Source: Tomocerus qinae
Taxonomy: Eukaryota > Arthropoda > Collembola > Entomobryomorpha > Tomoceridae
Direction of reading: 5' to 3'
Assembly: GCA_020055645.1 (NCBI GenBank)
Contig: CM034546.1
Location: 91,202,001-91,266,000 of the forward strand
Length of the DNA stretch: 64,000 nt
Position 1 is the first letter of the stretch, and each line of letters starts with the position of its first letter. The notes under the pieces were generated by a model. That model was given only the letters and a program-made list of their open reading frames with translations. It had not been told where the DNA came from and did no database searches. The translations under genes were made by a program, and so were the position numbers. Positions 1 through 11,724 of the stretch are shown here, in pieces.

Positions 1-2
1 AT

Positions 3-1294
3 TTATCGGCAAGTCATTTCGATGATCAAATAGCCAATCGTTACAAACCCGAACTAGCACAGTTTTTCGCATATGTACACCATTTCGGTTGGAAGTTATT
101 TAAAATGGATGCTCTCACTGATTTAGACCTCGAGATTGAAAATAAAAGATACATTACAGATACCGTAGGGATTTACTTCATTTTATAAAACTGATGCACA
201 ATGTTTTTGCCGTTTTGATATGCAAATGATTTTTTATTGCAGGAAGCCACAAACTTCGCGTCTTTCTTGAGTAGCCTGCCGAATTTAAAGACATTGAAAT
301 TAGCACACCTTCTTTTCTCTGGCGAAAGCTACCAATACATATTGAAAGTTATCGGGAAGCTTAAAGATGCCGTCCCAAAACAGTGTAAATGCAACTTCGA
401 AACAATTTATAAAGGTGAAGCATTGGATATTCCTCTAAATATGAAGAACAAACTTTCCGACCACCTTTCTGCCGTGATCATTTACTCCGAACAGCCTATT
501 CACACTAAATTCTCTCGTAGTACATTTTTAAATAATGTTAATAACAATACGGAAGAGGATGAATTACAAAATTACCCAAATGTTAAATATTTCTGGTACG
601 GAGACAACATACACGGAGGGCTCGATGTGAAACGATTCAGAATTCGTGACATTGTTCAAGATTTCCCAAACTTAACCACTTTTGTAATTAGGGATTCCCT
701 TCACGAATCATCGCATTGTTCTCCCGATGTGAAAAGATGGAATATCATTGACGATTTTAATATGCAATTAATTCTCAAGCACCTTCGTCATTTAAAATAT
801 CTTTCTATATTTGGAAATCTTACCTATCTTACCGATAGTGGCATAACTGGAATATCTTTGGAAGGTTTAGAAAGAATGTATGCTACTAACGACTACACAC
901 TTTGTCCGATTGATACTACCGGGTCTTCATTCTCATCATTAAAAAGTAAACCAGGACATTTAGCTCATTGCATAACTTTTCGAAACGTTTTTATTCAACC
1001 TTTTATATATTTGACTCCTCGCAGATCTTCATGTTTGCTGTTTGGCATTTCTGGGTAGTAAAATTACAGACGTGAGTCTTCAGCACGGATTTAACAATTT
1101 GAAGAAGCTGAAGATATTAGAATTGGGAGGGGCAATACAGGTAAGGTCTCGTTTAGATTGCATATTAAAAATCATTTGTGGCATTTTATTCGATCAAATG
1201 TTTTCTTTTGTGCCTATAGGTAACGCAAATGGCTACTGACCTCGCCAAGTTAGTTCTTCCGCAAACATCCATAGTTCTAAAGTCACCCGCCTAA
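3..1294 (+). CDS. F-box/LRR-type protein, 3' part (5' end outside window)
   Basis: Four exons can be joined in frame: 3-164, 243-945, 1025-1140 and 1220-1294, with GT-AG borders and phases 0, 1 and 0. Repeated L-x-x-L-x-x-L strings (for example LPNLKTLKLAHLL and FNNLKKLKILELGG) mark leucine-rich repeats like those in the substrate-binding half of F-box proteins. No F-box is visible, so it probably lies upstream of the window. The likely role is substrate recognition in an SCF ubiquitin ligase; that is inferred from fold and from the related F-box/LRR gene at 37.6-39.5 kb. The protein ends in a short non-repeat tail. An AATAAA at 1478-1483 is a plausible polyadenylation signal; if used, the transcript overlaps the last exon of the opposing receptor gene. 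The LRR character is clear; the exact family is not. Confidence 0.72.
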
Positions 1295-1341
1295 AGTAAA
1301 ACAATAATATCGGTAAGATTGACGAATCAACAATGTATGTT

Positions 1342-1347
1342 TTTATT
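1342..1347 (-). terminator. Possible polyadenylation signal of the gustatory receptor
   Basis: AATAAA on the minus strand about 64 bp downstream of the receptor stop codon. Confidence 0.4.
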
Positions 1348-1410
1348 TGTATTGTAATTAGGTAATTTTCTGTACCCACCTAAATTTATTGTCTTAACAA
1401 AAGGGTCTTT

Positions 1411-2897
1411 CTAGTTTCTAAATTGCATTAGTACAATTAAGTAAGTCGTGATGACTCCAATTATCTAAAGAAAGGGAAATAAAATTTTCATTTGTCAATA
1501 CTAATACTGCTGATAATCAAGGTTTTTTGGGTGGAATAGTTTCTGTTCACTTGTAATATCTAGGTCTTACAGCTGTAATAGTAGGTCTGTGAATGGTGAA
1601 GAATCCCATTGCGGAAATATTTAGTTTGCTAATATGTATACTCTCATAAAGAGCCGTGAGAACTAATTTTTCGTTATCATCCATTTTTATAGCATGGAAA
1701 TTGGCAATCCAAAGAAACTTTAACTCAGCCAAACTTCTCTCGATTGATTTTAACTGAAAAAGACAAAAACTTGTTTTTGTACATTCAAAAACATTAGACA
1801 AACATGCAAGATATGACGCAGTGTTTGGCATTCACCTGATAGTAGAAGAAATGACTGCAGTTGGTAATAGTCACTAATTTGATGCAAAGAGAAATTACGC
1901 TAATTTGAAATCTCAAGGGTATTGGATGAAAAACATTGTCGAAATCCTGGGAGGATGAAAGTACGTGAAAGGAATGAAGACTTAACGTTAGAGTAAAAAC
2001 AGCTAGGCTGGCAAAAAGAATTGGGCCTGTATATTTTTCCATTGTTTTCCAAATAGATGCGAAATCGGAATAGAACATGAAAAGGCTTTTAGAATTTTTG
2101 CGTTTCCGATTGTAGAATTCGGAGAGGATCATGGTGGGATAGTCTCTTGCAGTTTTTGACATTTTTTTGGGTATAGTCTTCCAAAATTGATAAGGAATTA
2201 TTCTTGATGACAATTCTGGCGGTTGAGAAAAGAATTTTGAGCATTGGAGAATTTCAAATTTTATTTCTACTAACTGAGACAATATTTTTTCAAGGATTTG
2301 CGTAGACACATTTACATAGACAATGACAACGAATACAATTATATCCAAAATTGTTATCTCTGCTTGGAATAGTTCGAGTGTTTTCAATTTAACATTTACC
2401 CAATTATTCCACACGAAGAAAGAACCCCTTCCTGGAATAATTGTTGGCATTAATATAAACCCTATACAATTGCTAACGATGGTTGATCCAAGAGATATAA
2501 GAAACACAGTTTCATTTAGCGTAAATTTTGATTCTACAAGAAATGAGTGGAATGCGCAAAAATGTTCCAGTGTATGAACGAATTGGTTAAATTGAACGGA
2601 ATATGATATTTTTAGGTATATGAATAATCGAACTACGAAAACACTTGTGTTTATAAGAGTTGAGTAAGATATTGTCGAAATTGCTACAACAATTCCTCCT
2701 CCCCCAATGAGATTAGAAAGGGCAACTCTTTCATAAGCTACCGTTACAGCAACCCTAATAATACTGTATGCACTGTATAACAAAGTTGCACCTGAGTAGA
2801 CTTGAAATGCACGTCGCTGAATTGGACTTTTGATTAGGAAGCTAGGGAATATTCCAGTGACTATTAGAACTGATTTCAAAAAAGTAAGTTTATTCAT
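1411..2897 (-). CDS. Gustatory receptor (7tm_7 family)
   Basis: Three exons (2897-1836, 1753-1571, 1464-1411; both junctions phase 0) give a 432-residue protein, the usual length for insect-type gustatory receptors. The large first exon encodes several hydrophobic helices with a cytosolic-type basic start (MNKLTFLKS). The tiny last exon supplies the family signature TYLIVLMQF, the conserved end of transmembrane helix 7. The second exon ends in a stretch of the form FFTIHRPTITA, matching the conserved helix-7 start of the family. These receptors are ligand-gated cation channels on chemosensory neurons; the ligand cannot be predicted. The AATAAA at 1347-1342 (minus) is a candidate poly(A) signal. 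The short terminal exon behind a phase-0 intron is typical of this family and supports the model strongly. Confidence 0.88.
1478..1483 (+). terminator. Possible polyadenylation signal of the F-box/LRR gene
   Basis: AATAAA hexamer about 185 bp after the stop codon at 1294. Use of this site would create an antisense overlap with the gustatory-receptor last exon (1411-1464). Confidence 0.4.
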
Positions 2898-3151
2898 TTT
2901 ACTTATTCATTCCGAAGGTAGACACTCCGACCCAGTCGAATAATTGCTTATAACTAACATATCTACGCCTATCCTTTAGATATTTACTAAAATGCTTTTA
3001 GGAAACTTCGCCTGAATGTCATCCATAATTGAGTGATATCTTCTACCTATACAAACAAATAGATAAGTTTATTGAATAATGCTATTATTACATGCCCTCC
3101 CAGCTCTTTACGAAAACATTTGCGAATTCTAAGAATTAAACTGAAGGTTAT

Positions 3152-4086
3152 CAGTGGCGGCTCTAGGATATGCGAGGCCCTGGGCAAAATGTTCGCGCGA
3201 GGCCCCATAATAATGATTTACAAATATGCAAATTATTATATTAATACAAATCTACGAATTTTTTTCGTTTTTAAATGAATTTGGCATATGAATAATAGCG
3301 TGAAAATTTTTTATGGTTTTTTGAATGTTATTGAAAACAAAACAAGTACGTGCACAGAAGTGAGTTTCGGGAGGGACTATATTATGTGATACTTAATATC
3401 TCAATTACATATATTTGCGCGCAGCGCGAAAAATTTTGTCAATTTTTGACAAAAATTAGTCAAAACTGGCCGAAAAATGGCAAATAATCAATTTTTTTGC
3501 TATTTTGAGAAAAAATATCTTTTTTCTTGGATTTTGGGGTGGAGCTTCAGCCTATAAAAGGTTTCCACCTCAATACGTCCTTTATTCAAAATAAGACCCT
3601 AAAACTCTGTTAAGTTAAATACTATGTAGGCGCTATGCGGCATTTTAGAATTTGATTATTTTATTCATTTAAAAAAATTTCGTTATTTCTTTTAACATTT
3701 AAAATAACTATTAGTGGAAACATAATTGTCTACATCTACTGCAATTACGCAGTTTTGGTATCGCAAAATGCTACAAATTTGTAGATTGAAATGCATATAG
3801 TAATTCTATAATAATTCTGAGAGATGCTGGTGTCACCAGTAAGTTTTTACTAGATTGCGCGACCGTCTAATTTCGGCATACTTTTTTTCCTTGAATTCTA
3901 AAAATGGTTCTGTAATAAAGCTGTAACAAAACGTATTACTTAAACCAAAATGCAAAACCAGTATTTCTGAAGTGAAATCAACACAGACAAGTTGAAATTC
4001 TTTCTTTGTCAAAGCTCTGCGCGAGGCCCCTAAAGCGCGAGGCCCTGGGCAACTGCCCAGTGTGCCCATTGGGAAAGCCGCCTCTG
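3152..4086. mobile_element. Non-autonomous hAT-type DNA transposon, 935 bp
   Basis: The ends are CAGTGGCGGCT on the left and the complement of CAGAGGCGGCT on the right. CAGnGGCGG is a typical hAT superfamily end. The element is flanked by perfect 8-bp direct repeats AAGGTTAT (3144-3151 and 4087-4094), the target-site size of hAT transposases. GCGAGGCCC motifs recur near both ends in inverted orientation. The interior is AT-rich and has no transposase-like reading frame, so it would need a transposase supplied in trans. The perfect duplication suggests a fairly recent insertion. Confidence 0.88.
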
Positions 4087-4094
4087 AAGGTTAT

Positions 4095-5500
4095 ATTGAA
4101 GGTTGGCGTAAATGGTCAAATTAAAGGCTGTGTTATCATCTAATCATCATCACCCACAATAAGAGTCAACCACTTACGTCAATACATTAGTGATCTCGTT
4201 ATGTATAATATAGACAGGTAACAATTTATTCAACTGGCCAGCATATATCATTGGAATTCATTACTAAACAATGGATAATTTTATTGTACGTATATTGTAA
4301 AGTACCGAAAAGTATATTATATTTCCAAAATCACACAGTACAGATATATTTCAATTTCGAAATTATCTGTAGACATGAAACACAAGCCTTGATTTGATAA
4401 GGTCTTATAAAATACTAGTGAACCCAGCTAAAGGGCAAACCTAGCGCTCAAGAGACATTCAGCAGTCCACCCATCTGACCCATCACAGTAATAAAAACAA
4501 TTTCGAAAAGATTCCTTAGGCAATTATGTAAACTTTCTAAATACAAAGTATATTAAAATTAATATACTTTTATTTCTTCAGTGGTTGGAAAAATTAGCTG
4601 CAGCCCCAACTTCCTGCTAAAAATGAATTTCCTAAACCAAAATAATAATTGTAGATCGTAGCTTCAAATACAGGGAACAATGAAAAACTCCATTTTTGAA
4701 ACAAATCCCACAAAGTCACCAAAAATTGTCTTTTTAAATCAGAAAAATAAGATTCGCCCTTTGATTTTGGAAAAACGTACAAATTCTATGGGTACAACTT
4801 ACGAATAATTTTTTAAAAAGAATAAAAGCTATGCGCTTTTATTACAATCAACGTGGACAGCAACAATTGCAAAGCAGATCTTCGATCACGAAGGCAGGAA
4901 ATCAAATATTATAGTTGCAGTAATAAAAAATAGTTAGTAATACAATCCATTAACAAATACACCAAATAGCAGAACCGCCGAACACATAGTACCTCACACA
5001 TTCGAGAATCGTAGAAATTGTAATACGTTTACATATTTGTAAGCAGTGCACAATATAATTCACATCTTTGTGGTGGTCATGAAGTATTGGACATGTCAAT
5101 ATCAGATGTAAATTGCATTTTGGCTATCCCGTCCACACAGTATTTGCATGTTAATGGTTTTATTGCTCTATCCACCAAAAATCAAAATATTTTTATAATC
5201 TCTAGATATTACGCTCAGTCAGATTATCAGCTGCCTTTTCCTGGATGAATCGCAATTGCAAAAGCAAAGGTACAAAAGCACAACTCTGTGTGTCGTCACC
5301 GCTTGCCTTCAATTTCCTGCTGTTTATTTCTTGCGTAGTGCTTGAAATTGTTATTATATTTCTAAATTCATAACTTTTAAAAATTCAAGATTATTTCCAT
5401 CTCCAATTCAAATTGTTTGTAAAGAATATCCTAATTCTTAGTCCTCAGCATAAAAGATACGGGACGAACGGGAAAAATACCCTACAACCTACACTAAAAA
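4095..5500. other. Intergenic spacer with a small AT palindrome
   Basis: No supported gene. The only structure noted is a 26-bp palindrome at 4545-4570 (AAAGTATATTAA arms around two A bases). Confidence 0.5.
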
Positions 5501-5583
5501 AAACCAGTTAAGGTAAGCTTTACCTCACATAAACACACATAAAATTCAAATTGACTATTCATTTTCTTTTAATATTTTAGATA

Positions 5584-6832
5584 ATGATTTCTGCTCTGGT
5601 AAGTGCGAGTACATTACTTTTACGTTTTATCTGGAGATTTTGCTTGTCAAGGTCAATAAAAAATGATGTTGTATTTTTAATAGACTATAGTAATTGAATG
5701 CTTGGCAAGTTACATTATCAAATATGAAAATTGTATTTCAAGTACACAATTTAAATTTTTTATTGATGTTATTGAATCAAAAATATTAACGGTATTAATT
5801 TTTTTTCTTATTTTTTGATTGCAGATTCGTTCGCGTTGCGTTTCAATTATTTCTAACAATCCACATACTCAAGTTGGTTTCCTGGAATTTAAAGATTCGA
5901 TTGCTAAGATAACTGGACATATATCAAATTACAGTAAAATGGCCCAAGCTGGACATTGGCAACCAGGACAAGCACAATTACCAGGTGGGCCCGTACAACC
6001 TCAACGCATCAATTCCAATTTATATTGTCTAAGTCGTACTACGTTGGCCAATTTCAATCGCTTTTTGTCTAAAGGTACCTTTATTTACTAATTACCTGAA
6101 TTGTCAATGTAGGAATCAATTTGTAGATAGAGGTACTGGTAATAAAGCTAAAAATTAGTATTTGAAAATTTTACTGTGGTAAAAAATGTTTTGCTACTGT
6201 GTGAAACAGCTGTCGATATGCAAACACTGAATTTCCAGCAAATCGACGAGGAAATAAAAGCAGGAAAAGATGTACTCCTCATTGATGTACGTGAAAAGGA
6301 CGAAACTATCAATGACGGGAAAATTCCGACATCAAAAAATATACCTCGTAAGCTATATATATTTTATAGTGCCGCTACAAATTATTATTAGTTATAAAGT
6401 TATATAGCTCAGACCCAGAGAGTAAGATACTGTTACAATTTAATTTGTGTATTTTTTGTAAAGTTGGAGAACTGGCGACAGCAATTCAATTAGAGAGTCA
6501 AGAGTTTCAAGAAAAGTATGGATTTGAAAAACCAAAAACTATTCAAAGTATAGTTGTTCATTGTAGAAAGGGTCCGAGAGCATTTAATGCTGCAAGCATA
6601 TTGAAATATGGAGGCTACCCTAATGTTCGGTAAGAAATATGGGAACTTCAAACTTATTTGTTACAGCTACTAGCAGAAGGAAAAACATCTTATTGTACAG
6701 AAGAAGTCTCAATTATTAGTTTATACTGTTTTTTACTAAATAATAATTTATTGCATTTTTTATTCTCACTCTAGGGTGTACTCGGGGATCTTGGACTGGA
6801 AAGAAAATGGAGGAGAACTGGAGTCTCCATAA
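5584..6832 (+). CDS. Rhodanese-domain sulfurtransferase
   Basis: Five exons (5584-5598, 5825-6074, 6210-6347, 6464-6629, 6775-6832) splice in frame to 203 residues. The C-terminal half is a single rhodanese domain: VLLIDVRE near residue 110, the active-site loop HCRKGPRA with its catalytic cysteine, and the closing VYSGILDWKENGG. The active Cys is present, so thiosulfate- or persulfide-type sulfur transfer is plausible. The first exon codes only MISAL, and residues 1-20 are basic and hydroxylated (MISALIRSRCVSIIS), which would suit a mitochondrial presequence, though that is weak evidence. Residues 45-90 are Gly/Pro/Gln-rich and unlike the family. A 5' UTR exon ending near 5512 (AAG/GTAAGC) with acceptor at 5579-5580 is likely. 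AATAAA at 6933-6938 is the probable poly(A) signal. Confidence 0.85.
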
Positions 6833-6932
6833 ATGATAAATGACAATTTTCTATGTATCCCAAAAACCAGTTAGGTACTACTCTGCTTTGTGCTAAATTA
6901 GTTTTAATATTACCTACTGTCGGCTTATTTAC

Positions 6933-6938
6933 AATAAA
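6933..6938 (+). terminator. Polyadenylation signal, rhodanese gene
   Basis: AATAAA about 100 bp after the stop codon, in a suitable position for 3'-end formation. Confidence 0.5.
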
Positions 6939-7141
6939 AGCTACAAAATATCCAAAATAGCAAAAAAAGCATGTAAACAGAGATAATAATTTTCTTAACT
7001 TAATATTCTAACACCTGTCAGTTTATCGTTAAATCAAAGCGATGCTTCATTTATGTCGGAGTTCTAATTTTTTTTAATTTCCGGAAATTGTGTTTTAAGG
7101 ATGAAATAACTCACAATAAATTTGCCTGTTTAAATTTTTAG

Positions 7142-7279
7142 ACACACTAAAAGGCACCCACCCACAGTCCAGGTCAAGGGACTAAAAAAAGTAGCCTAAT
7201 CAAACTAACGAGTATTCTATGAAACCAACTATGTTTTCCTCCGTCCTGGTAGGGGATAGGGAGGGTGCCTTTAGTGTGT
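7142..7279. repeat. Short inverted repeat (MITE-like), about 138 bp
   Basis: The left arm ACACACTAAAAGGCACCC (7142-7159) and the right arm GGGTGCCTTTAGTGTGT (7263-7279) are inverted copies with one single-base indel. No convincing target-site duplication was found, so it may be a decayed miniature transposon or simply a hairpin. The remainder of 6840-7859 shows nothing else. Confidence 0.5.
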
Positions 7280-7859
7280 TCGCCTTCTGTGAATTTTAAT
7301 AAATGGGAAAGACCAATCTATTTGCCTGTAAACACCATAAAATATGTAAATGTAAGCACGATAACTCAAGAACTGTTTGAGATAATCAATTCAATCAAAC
7401 TTCCTGCACGTATTCCAAGGTGAAAAAGGAAGTCGAAATTGGCAACATCGGACCCACATCTGGGTTGGTTTTCAAAAATAGAACGTCATGAGATACCTTG
7501 TTTGAAAGGTCATTTGGTGGGTCAGGGGTAAAGTCAGGCAGATCACAATGTTAAAGGTCATGGGAAAAATACGTCGCAAAACGTTGCTACGTCCGAAAAC
7601 TTCATTACCTCTTTTTTACATGGATTTGACATTTATTTACATTGTGTATTTAATTAATAATGACTTTATTTACAAAGTTGACATAAATAAGAATAAAATA
7701 TGGCTTTCAACAAGACATTATCATTATCATAGCAAGATATATAAATAGTAATATAAAAATTTAATATCAACAGCTCATTTATTTTTTTCCGCAAATTTAT
7801 AAATAGGTACCGTAATGTTATTAATGAAAAATGTGACAGAAAATTGCATAACTGAAATT

Positions 7860-8620
7860 TTAAATTGTCAAAAACTTGCTATTGTGTAATTCTCTTTCAC
7901 TTGTACTGTTGTCCACATATCTCCTCGGATCTATACCTGGGTATAGAGGATCCAAAGGCGAGGGACGAAAAGGCTCTGAAATAAGATTATGAAGCAAATT
8001 TCAGTCATTAAAACAGCACAGGTTAGGGCATGGGTGTATATTTAGGTACATTATAATATACATTATTACTATGTATATTATATATAAAAAATGCATAATA
8101 TGGACAAAATTATTATTTTTAGGAAATTATTTTTTAATATACTTTCGTTGGAGTACGGGATATCAGGTACATGTACTGGGGTTTCGTCCGGTAAAAGATG
8201 AACCGGTGGATGTTCTTGATGTAATGTGACCTCACTTGTTAACGACGGGTATTTTGGGGCGAGTAGTAAAACAGCAATAACAATCCCGATCAAAAGAAAG
8301 TATAACAGAATTACCAGCACTGTAAAACACTCAATGTAATAAATGCTACATTTAGTTATGAAATGAAATATCTGCCATCCACATCGCATTTTTCCTGCTT
8401 TCATGCAATAAATCAGAAAGTAGTTACTTACCGTAGATCCAGAACGGTTTAGACTTTTTAACTTTACGGTCTTCGTCGTAATACATTGCTGTGAGACGAT
8501 TTTCAAAATATTCCAAGTCCGAATTGTGTTGAAACTTTTTGGGTGTGATGGAAGTGGAAACTGGTGTACTTGACTTAGTCTATTGGTGATGCTACTCGGG
8601 CGAGAACTAAAAACATTCAT
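7860..8620 (-). CDS. Small single-pass membrane protein, unknown function
   Basis: Proposed exons: 8620-8432, 8371-8143 and 7975-7860, joining in frame to 177 residues. The first intron (60 bp, GTAAGT...CAG) could also be retained, since the frame stays open; that version is 197 residues. The N-terminal part of about 63 residues is basic and Ser/Thr-rich. It is followed by one strong hydrophobic helix (TVLVILLYFLLIGIVIAVLL) and then a Pro-rich tail (VHLLPDETPVHVPDIP; DPLYPGIDPRRYVDN). One membrane span with a proline-rich tail loosely recalls Na/K-ATPase beta-type type II proteins, but no cysteines or family motifs support that, so no function is assigned. The last exon was recognised only by its splice acceptor and coding quality. 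Confidence 0.55.
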
Positions 8621-10860
8621 GTTGCTATTTACATGTAGTTATTATTAGTTATTTACTCATTACATATTATTTGCAATTGAATAGGATCAGAATGTATCTT
8701 CAAAATTGTTTAAATGGTAACATAGCTTTGGAATCGAGTCCCACTAATAATATGAAAATGTTAGAACAGTAGGACTTCGTGCCACTATACTATAGTTAAT
8801 GAAAATGCATGGCATAGTCTTTTAATTTCCGTTCCTTATACATATTTAACGCAACATGTACAGACTGTATTGGTTATTGTAGGACAAAATGTTTTTATTC
8901 ACTCTATTAAACTCGAGATCACGGATGACGAAACGGATGTCGTACCTACATTGTTTTGAATTAGTAGTCATCTCATCACCACAGTCAGTACGGACAGTCA
9001 GTAAATAGTAATGAAGTTCCGGTTCGTTGAGCCTATAATGTTTTTGGTTAGCATTTTTATGGTACCACATATAGAGAAAGGATTGCAGAAAAAGTGCAAA
9101 GTGGATCGTTAATATTATCTTTAAAATAAAATTGTAACCTATGCTAAAATGGAAAGTTGTGATTCGGAGGAGGCAAGCTTAACGGCTTGTCCCCCAGTCC
9201 CCACCAGCTAGGCTAATTAACAGATACCAGAATATTATAATGCCAACTAATTATTTGTATCACATTCTAGATTGCACATACATGACTGAATCTCTGGACA
9301 TGAGATAAATTCTACTATCCTACACTACCTAAATGATGCAAATACGAATATACGTGACTGAGTAATTTATTGTCATGAGATTTTACATTTTACAAGTTCT
9401 GCTTAATTTTTGCAATTGTAAAAATAAAAGATTGCATTACCAGTGTAGTCAGACTCCTTTCGAATCTCCTTACAAACATATATAAAGTATATATACCTAG
9501 TCATGAAATGGTTTTCCAACCCAAGAAAGAACTACAGATGTACTACTAAATTGCCACTCTAACATCAGACATAGAATATACTGCTACAGTTGAGAAGATA
9601 ATGATGGGTGCTAAAGGGCATTTAATGTGCATGAATAGATTGGGAATTAGTATAAAAACCTATTAGTGAACTTAAGTGTTTTCCGTTAGGTAAACATCAA
9701 CCTCCTCATTCACGAAAATGGGGAGGCTGGCTGGATACACGCTTGAGCGATTGTTAAACGAAGTTAACTATTTCTATAGCTCGGTTAGAAACCCATTTAG
9801 ATGTAAAGGTTTCTAGTGTTAATTCTCATAATAGTTCTTAAAAGTTTGCTAAAAGTTTTGGAGACATAACTTCGGGACGGTGATGTATATGTTGCGGGCA
9901 ATAAGTTAATTTAGGCACTAAGGTTTAAGTCCAGCCATTTTTGTAATAATAAGCTACATTTCAGAAGAAACTACTTTTACTAAAAAATTATGTTTTCATG
10001 TTAACAAGGGAATTGCTACAGATCCATGAAAATGCTGCGTGCAAATGTTACAGTTTAAATAAAAATGACAAACTATACTTCACTATAAAGGAAATCTTTG
10101 TTAATGAACAATTCCCTCTGTTTTTATTAGTACAATATCCATTCCATCCATGCCGTACTGAACTCGTGGCAATCTGTTTATTAACATAAATTATTAACAT
10201 CAAATGTAATTGGACTACATAAATAGTCTTTTGTGAAAATCTAGATCTTTTCAAAAATTCTCCTCAAAAATGCCCAAAATAACTTACAACCCGTAACATA
10301 TACCTTTATGGGACAATACCTCACACATCGTTTCACTATACTCATTAATCATTTAAGCCTCATAATTGTGTAGCTAAAAAGTTTGTTTGCTCAACCAAGA
10401 TATCAGTGCAGAAAGTATGGCTTGATAGATAGTTATTTTAATTTAGTACTTGGCATGATCGTAAGCATGACGGAGAAAAGTTATTGCCAGATTATGAACT
10501 TTTTCCGTACGTGAGAGTTAGAACATCTGTTGTAGGGTTCTAGGGTCGCCTACGCCAATCACCTAAGATGACAAAGCCCATTACATTTTTATGAAGATAT
10601 TCAAGCAGATGGGCACAGAATACTGTGAATTAATTGAAAGGATCAAGAAGCTGACTCTTGAGAACAAACTTGATACAATAGCTGCAAGTACGTGTTTACT
10701 ATAAACATGACTTTTTATCGCTGACTGGAACTTCCATGCACAAAACTTGATAAAATGAAGATTGATATGAAACTCTTTTGTCAAACAGCTATCTATGTCT
10801 ATAAGTACATTTTCTGATATAAAAGCAAGAAATTGTTTGTCCACATTTTTAGTTGAAGCC
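8621..10860. other. Intergenic DNA
   Basis: About 2.2 kb of AT-rich sequence. The short open frames have random composition and no splice-linked partners. No gene, RNA or transposon end was recognised. Confidence 0.5.
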
Positions 10861-10914
10861 TAAACACAGAAAGGAACACAACTTTGGTCGAGAGTTGGAC
10901 TTTAATTTCTCAAA

Positions 10915-11724
10915 GGTAAGATGTCACATCTCCTATAATATTTATACAATGTGAAACATTTGTAATACTCTGACTTTTAGGTCTATTCACTATTCATATT
11001 CTTTTGGAATCATAGGGAATTTATGGCTCTAAGAAGACTATTTTTCGTCTATTTTCAATTTTCAACGGTTTTGAATGGAATTCTGTTCACGGAGTTCTCA
11101 ACAGTAAGGTGCACGAGAATCAATGGACCAACTGCCTTGGATTTATTGGCCAATATTCGTCCGAGATTCAAAATTCCAAGAGGAACTTTGACGCGTTATC
11201 AACAGCCTCAGTGGGAAATATTGTACTTCTTTAAATATGGAAGATTTCCTATCTCCGCTAACTATTCCCCACATTTTAATCGAACCGGGTTTCTGAACAA
11301 AATGCGTCTGATAAAAGCGCTGTGGGATATGGATAAAACTTTCAGTGGAGAAATCGGAAAAGATTTCACTAATACGAATGACTTGACGGAAAACATGAAT
11401 TCGATCGAAAATGATTACAATTGGTCATCTGAAAAGGATGACATTGGGACTATGGCCAATAAATTCCAAAGATCCAAACCGAAAGGACAAAACTACCAAT
11501 CTAATGAAGTATTTGTGCCTATAGTCAGGAAATACAGAGGGCTGCATCCTTTACTTCGCATTAATTCATGGAATCCACGGATATCTGGGACTTCAAAGAG
11601 AGCAGATGTTTACCCCTCTGCACTTGCACATGAACACTACCAAACGGACAGAGGAAGAATTGGCGACAATGCTGTAGAAAGGAATGCGATGAGAAGAAAA
11701 TTTCAGACACAAGGTTGGAAATGA
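10915..11724 (+). CDS. Orphan secreted protein, 233 aa (CDS 11023-11724)
   Basis: A single coding exon opens at ATG 11023, preceded by a likely 5' UTR exon ending at 10915 (CAAAG/GTAAGA) and an acceptor at 10979-10980. Residues 1-22 form a plausible signal peptide (two Arg, then a hydrophobic run FFVYFQFSTVLNGILF). The mature part is hydrophilic, rich in Arg/Asn, has no further membrane segment and only one cysteine (about residue 30). Single dibasic sites occur (SKR near residue 195, MRRK near the end), so a prohormone is possible but no repeated peptide is seen. I recognise no domain. Uninterrupted length, the signal peptide and a spliced leader exon argue for a real gene. Confidence 0.6.

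Noticed and set aside
3833..4069. Minus-strand open frame in the 935-bp hAT element
   Set aside because: No transposase motifs; it covers the terminal inverted repeat.
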